In this document: positions 44,545 to 52,907 of the stretch, in pieces | How positions within the stretch are numbered: position 1 is the stretch's first letter | Layout: each line of letters begins with the position of its first letter | Assembly: GCF_023700755.1 (NCBI RefSeq) | Contig: NZ_JAMKOJ010000001.1 | Coordinates: 248,001-312,000 of the forward strand | Length of the DNA stretch: 64,000 nucleotides | Origin: Allorhizobium sonneratiae | GTDB taxonomy: Bacteria > Pseudomonadota > Alphaproteobacteria > Rhizobiales > Rhizobiaceae | Direction: 5' to 3' | Made by a program: the position numbers and the translations under genes | The notes under the pieces: generated by a model | The model's database searches: none | What the model was told of the DNA's origin: nothing | Seen by the model: the letters and a program-made list of their open reading frames with translations, nothing else

Positions 44545-46683
44545 TTACTCGGCAGCAATGGCGAAAGAGGAGGCGTGGCGGGGATCGGCTTCTTGCGGCG
44601 GTGTCGCCGTGGGAAACAGCACCCGGCGGATGCCGACAAGAGCATCGATGACAGCGCGGCGGTCAGCGTTTTCATCCTGGACAGTGACAGATCCGGCCGG
44701 GTTGGAAGCCGGGAGATGAGGATCTGTACTCTGCAAGAGCGGTGAGGGGATTTGCCCGGTCCGGCTCGTGTGAAGGGCTGCATCGATCGATTGGCGCAGA
44801 TCCTCCGGGGCGGACAGAGTCTTGGCGCTGCGTGCCTGCCGCTTGTAGTGTTCGGCAATGCCGTGCAGAACCGCGACCACATTGTCTTTGATCGTGGCCG
44901 GCAGGTGCGGGCGCATATCCTGAAGGATTGCCACATTGAGGCCGAGGCGCAGATCGGCAAAGCCGTCGACATCGGCAAGCTCACGGGCATTCATCGCGGC
45001 AAGGCGCGGCACGAGCTGGCCCAGCCGGTCGAGATTGCGGGTGGCCAGCCGATAGGTGCCACCGACAGCGGCACCCGAGGCCATATCCGCCAGATCCTGC
45101 CAGCCTGAGCGCAACAGTCGCCGCGCCGCCAGCTCGGCACCGAAGGGGTGGGTGAGGCGGTTCCAGGCCAGCGCAAACCCCAGACCCAGCACGGTGGCAA
45201 GCCCGCCATTGGCGAAATTGACCATATTGGCGCTGTAACGATCCTGAAAGCCGATCAGCGTGGCGACATTGACCGCCAGAAGCAGCCCCATCATGCCGGT
45301 CTGCGGATTTGTGATCGCCGTGCCGAGATAGAGAAAGAACGGAGCAAGCACCATCACCATGATCGGAAAGCTGGTGACCATGGGAAAGACGCCATAGACA
45401 TAGACAAAGGCGACGGCAACGGAGAGCGCCGTCCAGAGCGTCATGGCGCGGATCATCGGCGCGGGTCTGTCCTGAGCGGCGAAAAACGAGCCGGCCACAG
45501 CAGCCATGGCGACAAAGCTCGATCCCTGCGCAAAGCCCAGCGCCAGCCAGACCATGAAGGAGGCAAAGGTACCGCCCACCACGACTGCGGCCTTGAGCAG
45601 CAGCAGAGCGCGGTCATGGTGGCGACCGGAGGAGACAGGTTGGTGGGTCAGAAGCGCGCTATCCGGCAGGGTGGCTTTGCCTGAGCCGATGGCGTTGGCC
45701 AGCACGATGCAATCGTGCCACAGGCTGATGATCTGGCGAAGGCGTGCGAGCAGGCTGGTATAGAGGAGGCCGCTCCATGTCTCATTCTGGCAGGTGGCTT
45801 CCAGAGCGCCAAGACGCTGAAGGAAAATCTCGGCTGTCGCGGGTGCGCCGCCGGATTTTTCTCCGATCCATTCGGCCACCTCGGAAAGCAGGGTGACCAG
45901 GGGAGCTGGCAGGTCGCCCTCCTGCTGCTTCAAGGCATGCAGGCGGTCGGCCAGCGACGACATCTGCGGCAGAAGCATCAGCAGGCGGCCGCGCAGGGCC
46001 TTTGCCTGCGCGCGGATATCGCGTGCGCCATGGTCATAGCCAAGCTGGCTGATGATCAGGTCAAGGCTGGTGACGTCGGAGGCCAGCGCCTGCCGCTTGA
46101 TCGGTGTCAGTGGGCTTGCACCTTCGCCTTTCAGGATTTCGCCGGCCCATGCGGCCGTATCGGCCAGCCAGCCATCAATACGGTCCTTGAAAGGGCCGCT
46201 CAGGCTTGCCGGAAACAGCAGCGTGTTGACCAGACTGGCGCAGACGATGCCCAGAATGATTTCCTCGGAGCGCGAAAGCGCCGTGGCGAAGACCGTGGCG
46301 GGGCTGGTGACGGAAGACAGCGCCACCAGCGGCAGGGTATAGCCCGCCAGCATGAAGACATAGCTGCGGGCACGCCGCTCCAGCATGGAGAAAAACAAAA
46401 GCGTGCCGGTCCAGAGCGATACGGTGATCGCCAGCAGGATCGGCTTGTCGGCCAAAAGCGGCAGCAGAGCCACAGAGGCAGCCGCACCGATCACGGTGCC
46501 GAGCGCCCGATAAAGCGCCTTGGAGCGGGTTGCCCCGGAAAAGGGATTGGAGACGATGTATACGGCAGACAAGGCCCAGTAAGGCCGTTCCAGATCGAAG
46601 GACAGCGCCAGATAGAGCGCCAGCATGCCGGCGATGAAGGTCTTGAGAGAAAAGAGCCAGTCGCGTGTGGTTGGCAGTGTCAT
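44545..46683 (-). CDS. FUSC-family (AaeB-like) efflux transporter
   Basis: A 712-residue inner-membrane protein with two blocks of about five to six transmembrane helices (about 12-165 and 365-515) and two soluble regions. This is the layout of AaeB/p-hydroxybenzoate efflux and fusaric-acid resistance proteins. It probably exports an aromatic acid. It is preceded 3 bases upstream by the marR gene, suggesting a single transcript and self-regulation. Confidence 0.9.
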   Translation of the reverse strand: MTLPTTRDWLFSLKTFIAGMLALYLALSFDLERPYWALSAVYIVSNPFSGATRSKALYRALGTVIGAAASVALLPLLADKPILLAITVSLWTGTLLFFSMLERRARSYVFMLAGYTLPLVALSSVTSPATVFATALSRSEEIILGIVCASLVNTLLFPASLSGPFKDRIDGWLADTAAWAGEILKGEGASPLTPIKRQALASDVTSLDLIISQLGYDHGARDIRAQAKALRGRLLMLLPQMSSLADRLHALKQQEGDLPAPLVTLLSEVAEWIGEKSGGAPATAEIFLQRLGALEATCQNETWSGLLYTSLLARLRQIISLWHDCIVLANAIGSGKATLPDSALLTHQPVSSGRHHDRALLLLKAAVVVGGTFASFMVWLALGFAQGSSFVAMAAVAGSFFAAQDRPAPMIRAMTLWTALSVAVAFVYVYGVFPMVTSFPIMVMVLAPFFLYLGTAITNPQTGMMGLLLAVNVATLIGFQDRYSANMVNFANGGLATVLGLGFALAWNRLTHPFGAELAARRLLRSGWQDLADMASGAAVGGTYRLATRNLDRLGQLVPRLAAMNARELADVDGFADLRLGLNVAILQDMRPHLPATIKDNVVAVLHGIAEHYKRQARSAKTLSAPEDLRQSIDAALHTSRTGQIPSPLLQSTDPHLPASNPAGSVTVQDENADRRAVIDALVGIRRVLFPTATPPQEADPRHASSFAIAAE

Positions 46684-46686
46684 GGC

Positions 46687-47151
46687 CTAGTCCTTCTGTT
46701 CGGATCCGACGCGTTCAGCCGAGCAACGTTCCTGCATCTGGTCCAGAATCTTCAGGAACAGCGTCAGTTCCTCCGGGCTGATGCCAGACAAGACGGTTTC
46801 CCGTTCGTCATCGAACAGGGCTTCGATCCGCGCGGCCATGGTTTCGCCGGCCTCTGTCAGCCACAGGCCCTTGGCGCGGCGATCGTTCGGGTCATCGCGC
46901 CGCTCGACAAGGCCGCGGCCTTCCAGCTGATCGAGAAGACGCACCAGCGAGGGGCCTTCAATGCCGACATGTTCGGCCAGAGCAATCTGGCGAATGCCGC
47001 CGCCAAGGCGGCTGATCCAGATCAGCGGTGCGGCGCAGGCTTCCGAAAGCCCATGCTGCACCAGCGCCGCATCGATATGGCGGCGCCAAAGCCGGGCATT
47101 GGTCAACAGCCGGGCGGTGAAAAGACGGCGAAGGGATTTGATATCTGTCAT
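46687..47151 (-). CDS. MarR-family transcriptional regulator
   Basis: A 154-residue winged-helix repressor (GGIRQIALAEHVGIEGPSLVRLLDQLEGRGLVERRDDPNDRRAKGLWLTEAG). It heads the efflux operon and probably controls it in response to an aromatic compound. The operator should lie in the region just upstream of 47151. Confidence 0.92.
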   Translation of the reverse strand: MTDIKSLRRLFTARLLTNARLWRRHIDAALVQHGLSEACAAPLIWISRLGGGIRQIALAEHVGIEGPSLVRLLDQLEGRGLVERRDDPNDRRAKGLWLTEAGETMAARIEALFDDERETVLSGISPEELTLFLKILDQMQERCSAERVGSEQKD

Positions 47152-47479
47152 GTCAGCTAGATAGGAGAAAAATAATTAGGATACAAATGATTTTGATGCT
47201 TATCATGCTGCATAGGCGAATATCGGCTATGCGAAAAAAGAAAGGCAGATTCATCGCGTGCCTGTTGATTGCATAATCCCTTAAACCTGACTCGAGTGAA
47301 TAAGAAAATTATGCAGCAAATATAAATATTTACAGAAAATCTTTGTGCGCCATTTATGGCGCATGGCGCGTAGAGCTTTTCAAGGTTTCACGGAAACACG
47401 AAAAAGCTCTCACTCATTGTTTTTCCGCATTTCCGGACGGAAAACCGTTTCACACTTTTCTCGGGGCAATGCCCTAGCC
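47152..47479. other. Non-coding region between marR and araC-type genes, mostly repeats
   Basis: 47152-47269 contains the marR promoter region without a clear motif. 47270-47319 is a type C repeat (TGCATAATCCCTTAAAC ... AAATTATGCAGCA). 47345-47370 carries a GTGCGCC/GGCGCATGGCGC fragment. 47371-47477 is a type A element. Confidence 0.6.
47371..47477 (+). repeat. Type A palindromic element, copy 3
   Basis: Same body as the copy at 3681 (CATTTCCGGACGGAAAACC, CACTTTTCTCGGG). The first arm is altered to TAGAGCTTTTCAAGGTTTC with a partly matching partner GAAACACGAAAAAGCTCT; it ends GCCCTA. Confidence 0.8.
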
Positions 47480-48379
47480 TCAGATGCGCCCGGCTTGTCT
47501 GATAAGGGTTGACCAGCGGCCTGGAGTCATGCCGAAAGCCCGGCGGAAATGGCGGGTGAAATGGGCCTGATCGGCAAATCCGACGCTGAAGGCGATGTCT
47601 GCCAGGCTGAGGCCGTCGATGATCAGCGACTTGGCCCGTTCCAGACGCCGCATGATGACATAGCGGTGCGGGCTGGTTCCGGTCAGCCGGCGAAATTGTC
47701 GCGCCAGTTCATAACGATCAAGCCCGGTCGCCGCCTCAAGATCGGTGGATCGGACGAGGCGATCGGCATGGCTGTCGAGAAAATCGCGCGCCAGCTGTAC
47801 AGCCTTTTGCGCCGAGGCCCGCAGGGGCCGTGACGGATGCTGGGCATGTGCCTCAAGCCGGGAAACGATGCGCATTGTCGCATCATCCATCAGCAAATCC
47901 GTCGGCTGCTGCTCGAGATCGCCAAGAAGGTCGGCCAACGCCTGCAGCAGCTGTTTGTCCTTGACGATGGGATCGGAAACGAAAGGCAGGCTGTTGCGGT
48001 GATGACTGGCGGAGCCAATCACATGCGGGGAAAGATAGACCATGCGATAGATCAGGCCAACCTCGGTTCCGGCTGCGCCGTCATGTACCTCATCGGGATG
48101 AAGGACAAGGATATTGCCGGGCTGGCTGAACCGCGACGAGCCCCTGTAGCGAAAGGTCTGGACCCCATGCAGCGTCAAGCCAAGGGCATAGGTATCATGC
48201 CGATGCGGGGAAAAACCATGGCCGTGAAAGCGCGCTTCCAGACGCTCCATGCCGCCCGGCGTCAGTGAAATGCGCATGCCGTCGTTCAATGGTCCGTTAC
48301 ACGAATGTTCAAGACCGCTGAAGGTGTCCGGCGATAGGAAGGCTTGATGTTGAAGACCGGTGAAGGAGTTGGCCTGCAT
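47480..48379 (-). CDS. AraC-family transcriptional regulator
   Basis: A 299-residue protein: N-terminal cupin-like sensor (about 40-140; GFSPHRHDTYALGLTLHGVQTFRYRG) and a C-terminal double HTH (about 195-290; LEAATGLDRYELARQFRRLTGTSPHRYVIMRRLERAKSLI, LADIAFSVGFADQAHFTRHFRRAFGMTPGRW). The ATG at 48379 overlaps the start codon of the divergent DUF2000 gene; an internal ATG at 48277 is an alternative. It probably regulates that neighbour. Confidence 0.85.
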   Translation of the reverse strand: MQANSFTGLQHQAFLSPDTFSGLEHSCNGPLNDGMRISLTPGGMERLEARFHGHGFSPHRHDTYALGLTLHGVQTFRYRGSSRFSQPGNILVLHPDEVHDGAAGTEVGLIYRMVYLSPHVIGSASHHRNSLPFVSDPIVKDKQLLQALADLLGDLEQQPTDLLMDDATMRIVSRLEAHAQHPSRPLRASAQKAVQLARDFLDSHADRLVRSTDLEAATGLDRYELARQFRRLTGTSPHRYVIMRRLERAKSLIIDGLSLADIAFSVGFADQAHFTRHFRRAFGMTPGRWSTLIRQAGRI

Positions 48380-48785
48380 GTTCGAAACCAAGATTGCCCT
48401 TGTCGTTCGCGATGATCTTGCTGTCTGGCAAAAGCTGAATGTAACCGCTTTTCTGACAAGCGGCGTCGTCTCGCAGGCGCCTGATATCATCGGTGAAGCT
48501 TACCGGGACGGTGCCGGGCATGTCTACAATGCCATGACAATTCAGCCGATTATTGTTCTTGTGGCCGGTCAGGCTCAGCTCAAAACCATTCTGAACCGGG
48601 CATTGGAGCGGCAGATCGTGACATCGGCCTATATAGAAGAGATGTTTGCCACAGGCCATGACGCGGCCAATCGCGACGTTTTTTCCCGGTTCACGCCGGA
48701 CACGGCCAATCTCGTTGGACTGGGTTTACGCGCCGAGCGCAAGATCGTCGACAAGATCACCAAGGGCGCAAGAATGCATCCGTGA
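48378..48785 (+). CDS. DUF2000 family protein
   Basis: A 135-residue protein with the family pattern FETKIALVVRDDLAVWQKLNVTAFL and EEMFATGHDAANRDVF. Relatives have a peptidyl-tRNA-hydrolase-like fold; the function is not established. GAAGGAG lies 10 bases before the ATG at 48378. It shares a divergent start with the AraC regulator. Confidence 0.85.
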   Translation: MFETKIALVVRDDLAVWQKLNVTAFLTSGVVSQAPDIIGEAYRDGAGHVYNAMTIQPIIVLVAGQAQLKTILNRALERQIVTSAYIEEMFATGHDAANRDVFSRFTPDTANLVGLGLRAERKIVDKITKGARMHP

Positions 48786-48828
48786 CATTAAGGTTTTCAC
48801 GGCAGGCATGGTTCAATCTCTGTTAAAA

Positions 48829-48905
48829 TGGTAGCGGGAGGCGGACTTGAACCGCCGACCTTGGGGTTATGAATCCCACGCTCTAACCACCTGAGCTATC
48901 CCGCC
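48829..48905 (-). tRNA. tRNA-Met (CAU), elongator type
   Basis: The minus strand reads as a 77-base cloverleaf with encoded CCA. The acceptor GGCGGGA pairs with TCCCGCT, the D arm is TAGCTCAGGTGGTTAGAGC, the anticodon loop TTCATAA carries CAT, and the T arm is GGCGGTTCAAGTCCGCC. The acceptor and D-arm pattern fits elongator tRNA-Met better than initiator (no C1-A72 mismatch). A tRNA-Ile(CAU) identity is less likely but not excluded by anticodon alone. Confidence 0.93.
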
Positions 48906-49040
48906 ATGCTTTCCTTGCAAAGGGCCGGTTGGTGCCCGCGAAAGCGATGGGCGGCTTATAAGGCGTGGTTCCCGGTAAAGTCAAGCGACTTTCACAGAAA
49001 AATGGGCCGTCGGGTCATGGGCCTTTCAAGTCTTTGTTTT

Positions 49041-50237
49041 TCATGCGGCAACTGGCTTCGCCAGCAGGCTTTGCAAGGCCGCTTCCGCATCGGCGCGTCG
49101 CTCGGAACGATCGATGAAACCGCCGCCGTAAACGCGGGCATCCTCGCCCGGTGCCGAATAGAGGACGCAGGCCTGACCTGGGGCAACACCGGCCTCGCCA
49201 ATGGCGAGATCGACGTAAAAACCGTTTTCATCCCGATTGAGGCTGGCGGGAGCGGGCGGGCGGGTGGAGCGCACCTTGGCAAAGCAAGCAAAGCCGTTAC
49301 GGGCGTCCTCCTCGATCGGGCGGTCGCCCAGCCAGTTGATGTCGCGCAGATAGACGCGCCGTGTTTCCAGTGCTTCTTTCGGGCCTACGATCACCCTTTT
49401 TGAGCGGGCATCGAGATAAATCACGTAAAGCGGCTCGCCAGTGGCGACCCCCAGACCTTTGCGCTGGCCGATGGTGTAATGCAAAATGCCCTCATGGCGA
49501 CCGAGCACGCGCCCGTCGAGATGGACGATTTCGCCGCTCAGGGCCGCATTCGGCTTGAGCTTGGTGATGATGTCGGCATATTTGCCCTGCGGGACGAAAC
49601 AGATGTCCTGGCTGTCGGCCTTTTGCGCCACCACCAGCCCCATCTCCTCGGCCAGCCTGCGGGTTTCGGCCTTGGACATGGCGCCCAGCGGAAAGCGCAG
49701 ATAATCGATCTGCTCCTGCGTGGTGGCAAACAGGAAATAGCTCTGGTCGCGCTCGCTGTCGACCGGGCGAAACAGCGCCCTGTGGCCTGCATTGCCGGGA
49801 AGGGGCAAGGCCTTGGAGCGGATATAATGGCCGGTTGCCAAGGCATCTGCCCCCAGCTCCCTTGCCGTGGCCAGAAGATCGGCAAATTTGACCGTCTGAT
49901 TGCAGGCCACGCAGGGGATCGGCGTTTCCCCGGCGATATAGCTGTCCATGAAGGGATTGATCACGGTGTCGCGGAAGCGCTGCTCGTAATCCAGCACGTA
50001 ATGAGGAATGCCCAGCGTTTCGCAGACCCGGCGCGCATCGTCGATATCCTGACCGGCGCAGCAGGAACCCGCCCGGTGGACAGCGGCACCGTGATCGTAA
50101 AGCTGGAGCGTGATGCCGAGCACATCATAGCCCTCGCGTTTCAACAGTCCCGCAACAACGGAACTGTCAACGCCGCCCGACATGGCAACGACGACGCGGG
50201 TGTCTTCGGGCTTCTTGTCAAAATCCAGCGTGTTCAC
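49041..50237 (-). CDS. mnmA: tRNA-specific 2-thiouridylase MnmA
   Basis: Adds the 2-thio group to U34 of tRNAs for Lys, Glu and Gln. The 398-residue protein has the PP-loop motif SGGVDSS near 19-25, the first catalytic Cys in [11 protein letters not shown] and the second in [10 protein letters not shown]. It starts with GTG at 50237 (VNTLDF, where rhizobial homologues begin MNTLDF); the longer frame to 50357 is rejected. Confidence 0.95.
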   Translation of the reverse strand: MNTLDFDKKPEDTRVVVAMSGGVDSSVVAGLLKREGYDVLGITLQLYDHGAAVHRAGSCCAGQDIDDARRVCETLGIPHYVLDYEQRFRDTVINPFMDSYIAGETPIPCVACNQTVKFADLLATARELGADALATGHYIRSKALPLPGNAGHRALFRPVDSERDQSYFLFATTQEQIDYLRFPLGAMSKAETRRLAEEMGLVVAQKADSQDICFVPQGKYADIITKLKPNAALSGEIVHLDGRVLGRHEGILHYTIGQRKGLGVATGEPLYVIYLDARSKRVIVGPKEALETRRVYLRDINWLGDRPIEEDARNGFACFAKVRSTRPPAPASLNRDENGFYVDLAIGEAGVAPGQACVLYSAPGEDARVYGGGFIDRSERRADAEAALQSLLAKPVAA

Positions 50238-50429
50238 GGCTCTTGGTCTTTCGATGGGCTTTTTGTTTTGGCGCAGGGTCTCACCGCAAAACCGGGCCCT
50301 ACTTTTCGGTCCCATGCTCCAAGCGTTATGGTGATGCAATGATCCTGTAAAGGCCATATAGGAAAGACGAGGGATTGACGCAAGTTTTGCGTCCTTTCAC
50401 CCGTCCCGTCCGTCCTGTCGTCTCAACGC

Positions 50430-50464
50430 AGAAGAGATGGAAAGGCCTGCTCTCCATCTCTTCT
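50430..50464. terminator. Hairpin downstream of the RhlE-type helicase
   Basis: AGAAGAGATGGA and TCCATCTCTTCT form a perfect 12-bp stem with an 11-base loop, 50 bases after the helicase stop. T-richness is modest. Confidence 0.6.
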
Positions 50465-50513
50465 TTGCAATCGTTTTATCCCTTCATGCCTGAGGCGTGT
50501 CGGGAGAACGGTC

Positions 50514-51884
50514 TCAGCGACCGCTGCGGGCGGCGCCGCCACCCTGCTGGCGCTGGCGGTTGCCGCTGCGGGCCGGGCGGTTGTTGCCGCCGGGCTTGCG
50601 GTTTCCGGGCTGGCCCTGGCGCTCGCCCTTGGCCTCGTCGCGCGGGCCGCGTCCGCCCTGCGGGCGACCGTCCTTGCGCGGCTGGCCACCATTGCTGTGA
50701 TTACGGTTGTTGCCGCCACGGCGGGCCGGGCGGGCCGGACGTTCGAGGCTGGCATGGGGCTCACCGCTGGCAATGGCGATCTCAATGCCCATCAGCCGCT
50801 CGATATCGTGCAGCAGGCGGCCTTCATCAGGTCCGCAAAAGGCAATGGCAATGCCGTCGCGACCGGCGCGCGCGGTGCGGCCGATGCGATGCACATAGGC
50901 GTCCGGCACTTCCGGCAGGTCATAGTTGAACACATGGCTGACGGCGGGAATATCGATACCGCGGGCGGCGACATCGGTGGCGATCAGCGTCTTGATCGAG
51001 CCATCGCGAAAACCCTTCAGCGCCCGTTCACGCTGGCCCTGGCTCTTGTTGCCATGGATGGCGGCAACGGAATGGCCGGTCAGATCCAGATGCTTCGTCA
51101 GCTTTTCCGCACCATGCTTGGTACGCAGGAAAACGATGGCGCGGCTGTCGGGATTGTCGGCCAGCGCCTGTTTCAAAAGCTCGGTCTTGTGGTTCTGACC
51201 GTTGACGAAGTGCACATATTGCTCGATCTTATCGGCTGCCTTGCCGGGCGGTGTGACTTCGACGCGTGCGGGGTCGGTGAGAAAGCTTGCGGCCAGATCG
51301 GCAATTGCCTTCGGCATGGTGGCCGAAAACAAGAGCGTCTGGCGCTTGGCCGGCACCATCTTGGCGATCTTGCGCAGATCGTGGATGAAGCCGAGATCAA
51401 GCATCTGGTCGGCCTCGTCCAGTACCAGATGGGTGACGGCCTTGAGTGACAGCGCATTGCGGGCGATCAGATCGAGAAGACGACCGGGCGTTGCCACCAG
51501 AATATCGGTGCCGCGCTCCAACTGGAACTGCTGCTTGTTGATCGAGGCGCCACCGACGACCTGATTGATCTTGAGCGGCGTCTTGCGCAGGTAACTGCGC
51601 AGATTGTCGGCGATCTGGTTCACCAGTTCACGGGTAGGGGCGAGGATCAGCGTGCGCGTGGTGCGCGCTTGCGGCCGGATGTTTTCTTTCAGAAGCAGTT
51701 CGAGGATCGGCAGGCCGAAGGCAGCGGTCTTGCCGGTGCCGGTCTGGGCAAGGCCAATCAGGTCGCGGCCGGTCAGAACGATCGGGATCGCCTGTTCCTG
51801 AATGGGTGTGGGTGTTTCAAAGCCGAGTGCCACCAACGTGGCGACAATGGAATTCGACAGGCCAAGTTCGTTAAAACCGGTCAC
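50514..51884 (-). CDS. DEAD-box RNA helicase, RhlE type
   Basis: A 456-residue cytosolic ATP-dependent RNA helicase. Motifs in order: Q motif ([14 protein letters not shown]), [53 protein letters not shown] and [11 protein letters not shown]. The C-terminal 75 residues are Gly/Arg/Asn/Gln-rich (basic RNA-binding tail). It acts in ribosome assembly or RNA decay, often at low temperature. Confidence 0.93.
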   Translation of the reverse strand: MTGFNELGLSNSIVATLVALGFETPTPIQEQAIPIVLTGRDLIGLAQTGTGKTAAFGLPILELLLKENIRPQARTTRTLILAPTRELVNQIADNLRSYLRKTPLKINQVVGGASINKQQFQLERGTDILVATPGRLLDLIARNALSLKAVTHLVLDEADQMLDLGFIHDLRKIAKMVPAKRQTLLFSATMPKAIADLAASFLTDPARVEVTPPGKAADKIEQYVHFVNGQNHKTELLKQALADNPDSRAIVFLRTKHGAEKLTKHLDLTGHSVAAIHGNKSQGQRERALKGFRDGSIKTLIATDVAARGIDIPAVSHVFNYDLPEVPDAYVHRIGRTARAGRDGIAIAFCGPDEGRLLHDIERLMGIEIAIASGEPHASLERPARPARRGGNNRNHSNGGQPRKDGRPQGGRGPRDEAKGERQGQPGNRKPGGNNRPARSGNRQRQQGGGAARSGR

Positions 51885-52117
51885 TTCATATACCTTTCGG
51901 GGCGCCGGAAGCCTTGATCCCGCGCCCGCCTTATTGCGGTCGCGTCTGCTTCTGGCGTCAAGAACCCCGCGTGAATTGGGAACTTGTCAGTTGGAAAAAT
52001 GCTTTCAGGCGCAGCAGGTGACTTTCACCTTATGCAATTGCGCCTTTCTCTTCCTTGCATGATCTGAATGGCAGGGCGCGCTCACGCGGCGGCCGGAAGA
52101 AGGAAAGACTGGTGCGG

Positions 52118-52176
52118 CTTTTGCATGGAAAGCCGCAAAATGTCAAGCGCCCGCATCAGACTGCGGGCGTTTTTGC
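52118..52176 (+). terminator. Double hairpin with plus-strand T-run, no plus-strand gene
   Basis: GCGGCTTT/AAAGCCGC with a 7-base loop is followed by CGCCCGCA/TGCGGGCG with a 6-base loop and TTTTTG on the plus strand. The only annotated neighbours are on the minus strand, so it may end an unannotated plus-strand transcript or serve weakly for the minus gene upstream. No protein-coding frame in 51885-52176 is convincing. Confidence 0.6.
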
Positions 52177-52222
52177 TCAGTTCGGGTCAATGAAAGCCTC
52201 GAAAGGCTCCCGACTATAATGA

Positions 52223-52543
52223 TCAATCCGGGCACACCCGCACGCGGTAGCCATAGCCATAATAATCATGGCGCCATTCATAATGGCAGGCCGGTACATA
52301 GACCTGGCGATAGATAACACGTGGCGGCGGTGGCGGTGGCGGCGCATATTCGGGATAGTAATACACCGGCCGGTGATAGGTGTCATTGATGATGGCGCTG
52401 CCGATAATGCCGCCCAAAGCGCCGGCAGCAACACCGCCCCAGAAATGCGGGCGGGCATCGGCGGCAGAGGTGGAGGCAATCAGGGATACGCCAACCACGG
52501 TCGCAAGGAGGCCCGCAGACATGGTCTTATGCAATACGGACAT
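52223..52543 (-). CDS. Small exported glycine-zipper protein
   Basis: A 106-residue precursor: signal peptide (about 1-31, ending DAR), a glycine-zipper segment HFWGGVAAGALGGIIGSAIIND, a Pro/Tyr-rich linker with seven consecutive prolines, and a C-terminal CHYEWRHDYYGYGYRVRVC with two cysteines. Similar small proteins are common in rhizobia; the function is unknown. The start follows AAAGGA. Confidence 0.75.
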   Translation of the reverse strand: MSVLHKTMSAGLLATVVGVSLIASTSAADARPHFWGGVAAGALGGIIGSAIINDTYHRPVYYYPEYAPPPPPPPRVIYRQVYVPACHYEWRHDYYGYGYRVRVCPD

Positions 52544-52907
52544 GATGTTATCCTTTCAAAGCGTTTCTCCGAGGAGATGATGGTGATCCTCGTCCCCAAA
52601 CTCGGCGCTTTAATGGTCACTTTGCGGCATAAAGATTAAATGCCGTTCATCTCCGGTTTAGGCTCAAACCCCAATCAGGATGGGCGTTCTGTCTGAGTTT
52701 TGACCTTGGCCGCGCTCTTGTGGCAATAAACTGCAGGCCGACGATGACGTGAGTGGCATGAATGCGTCGATCAACAAGACGTCGAAGCCATAACATCATT
52801 AAAATCAATAATATATATAAATTTTATTATAATTAAGTTTTTTAAAATATTTGCACCCTAGGGTGGAATGCGCGGCAACGTTTTCTGTGGCATTCCGGAG
52901 ACATCTT
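52544..52907. other. Non-coding region upstream of the chemoreceptor, with repeat remnant
   Basis: 52657-52705 joins the two ends of the 28146-type element. From 52795 to 52855 the sequence is strongly AT-rich (ATAATATATATAAATTTT...), probably containing the chemoreceptor promoter. No gene is seen. Confidence 0.6.
52657..52705 (+). repeat. Collapsed copy of the 28146-28413 element
   Basis: TTTAGGCTCAAACCCCAATC followed by AGGATGGGCGTTCTG matches the reverse complement of 28381-28415 with few changes. It runs directly into CTGAGTTTTGACC, the opposite end of the element. The two internal arms are absent. Confidence 0.75.

Noticed and set aside
45715..47160. Plus-strand frame of 481 codons opposite the efflux and marR genes
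   Set aside because: It spans two intact minus-strand genes and their junction and has no protein-like features.
48829..48905. tRNA-Ile(CAU), substrate of TilS
   Set aside because: The CAU anticodon is shared, but the acceptor and D-arm sequences fit elongator tRNA-Met better; identity elements could not be tested formally.
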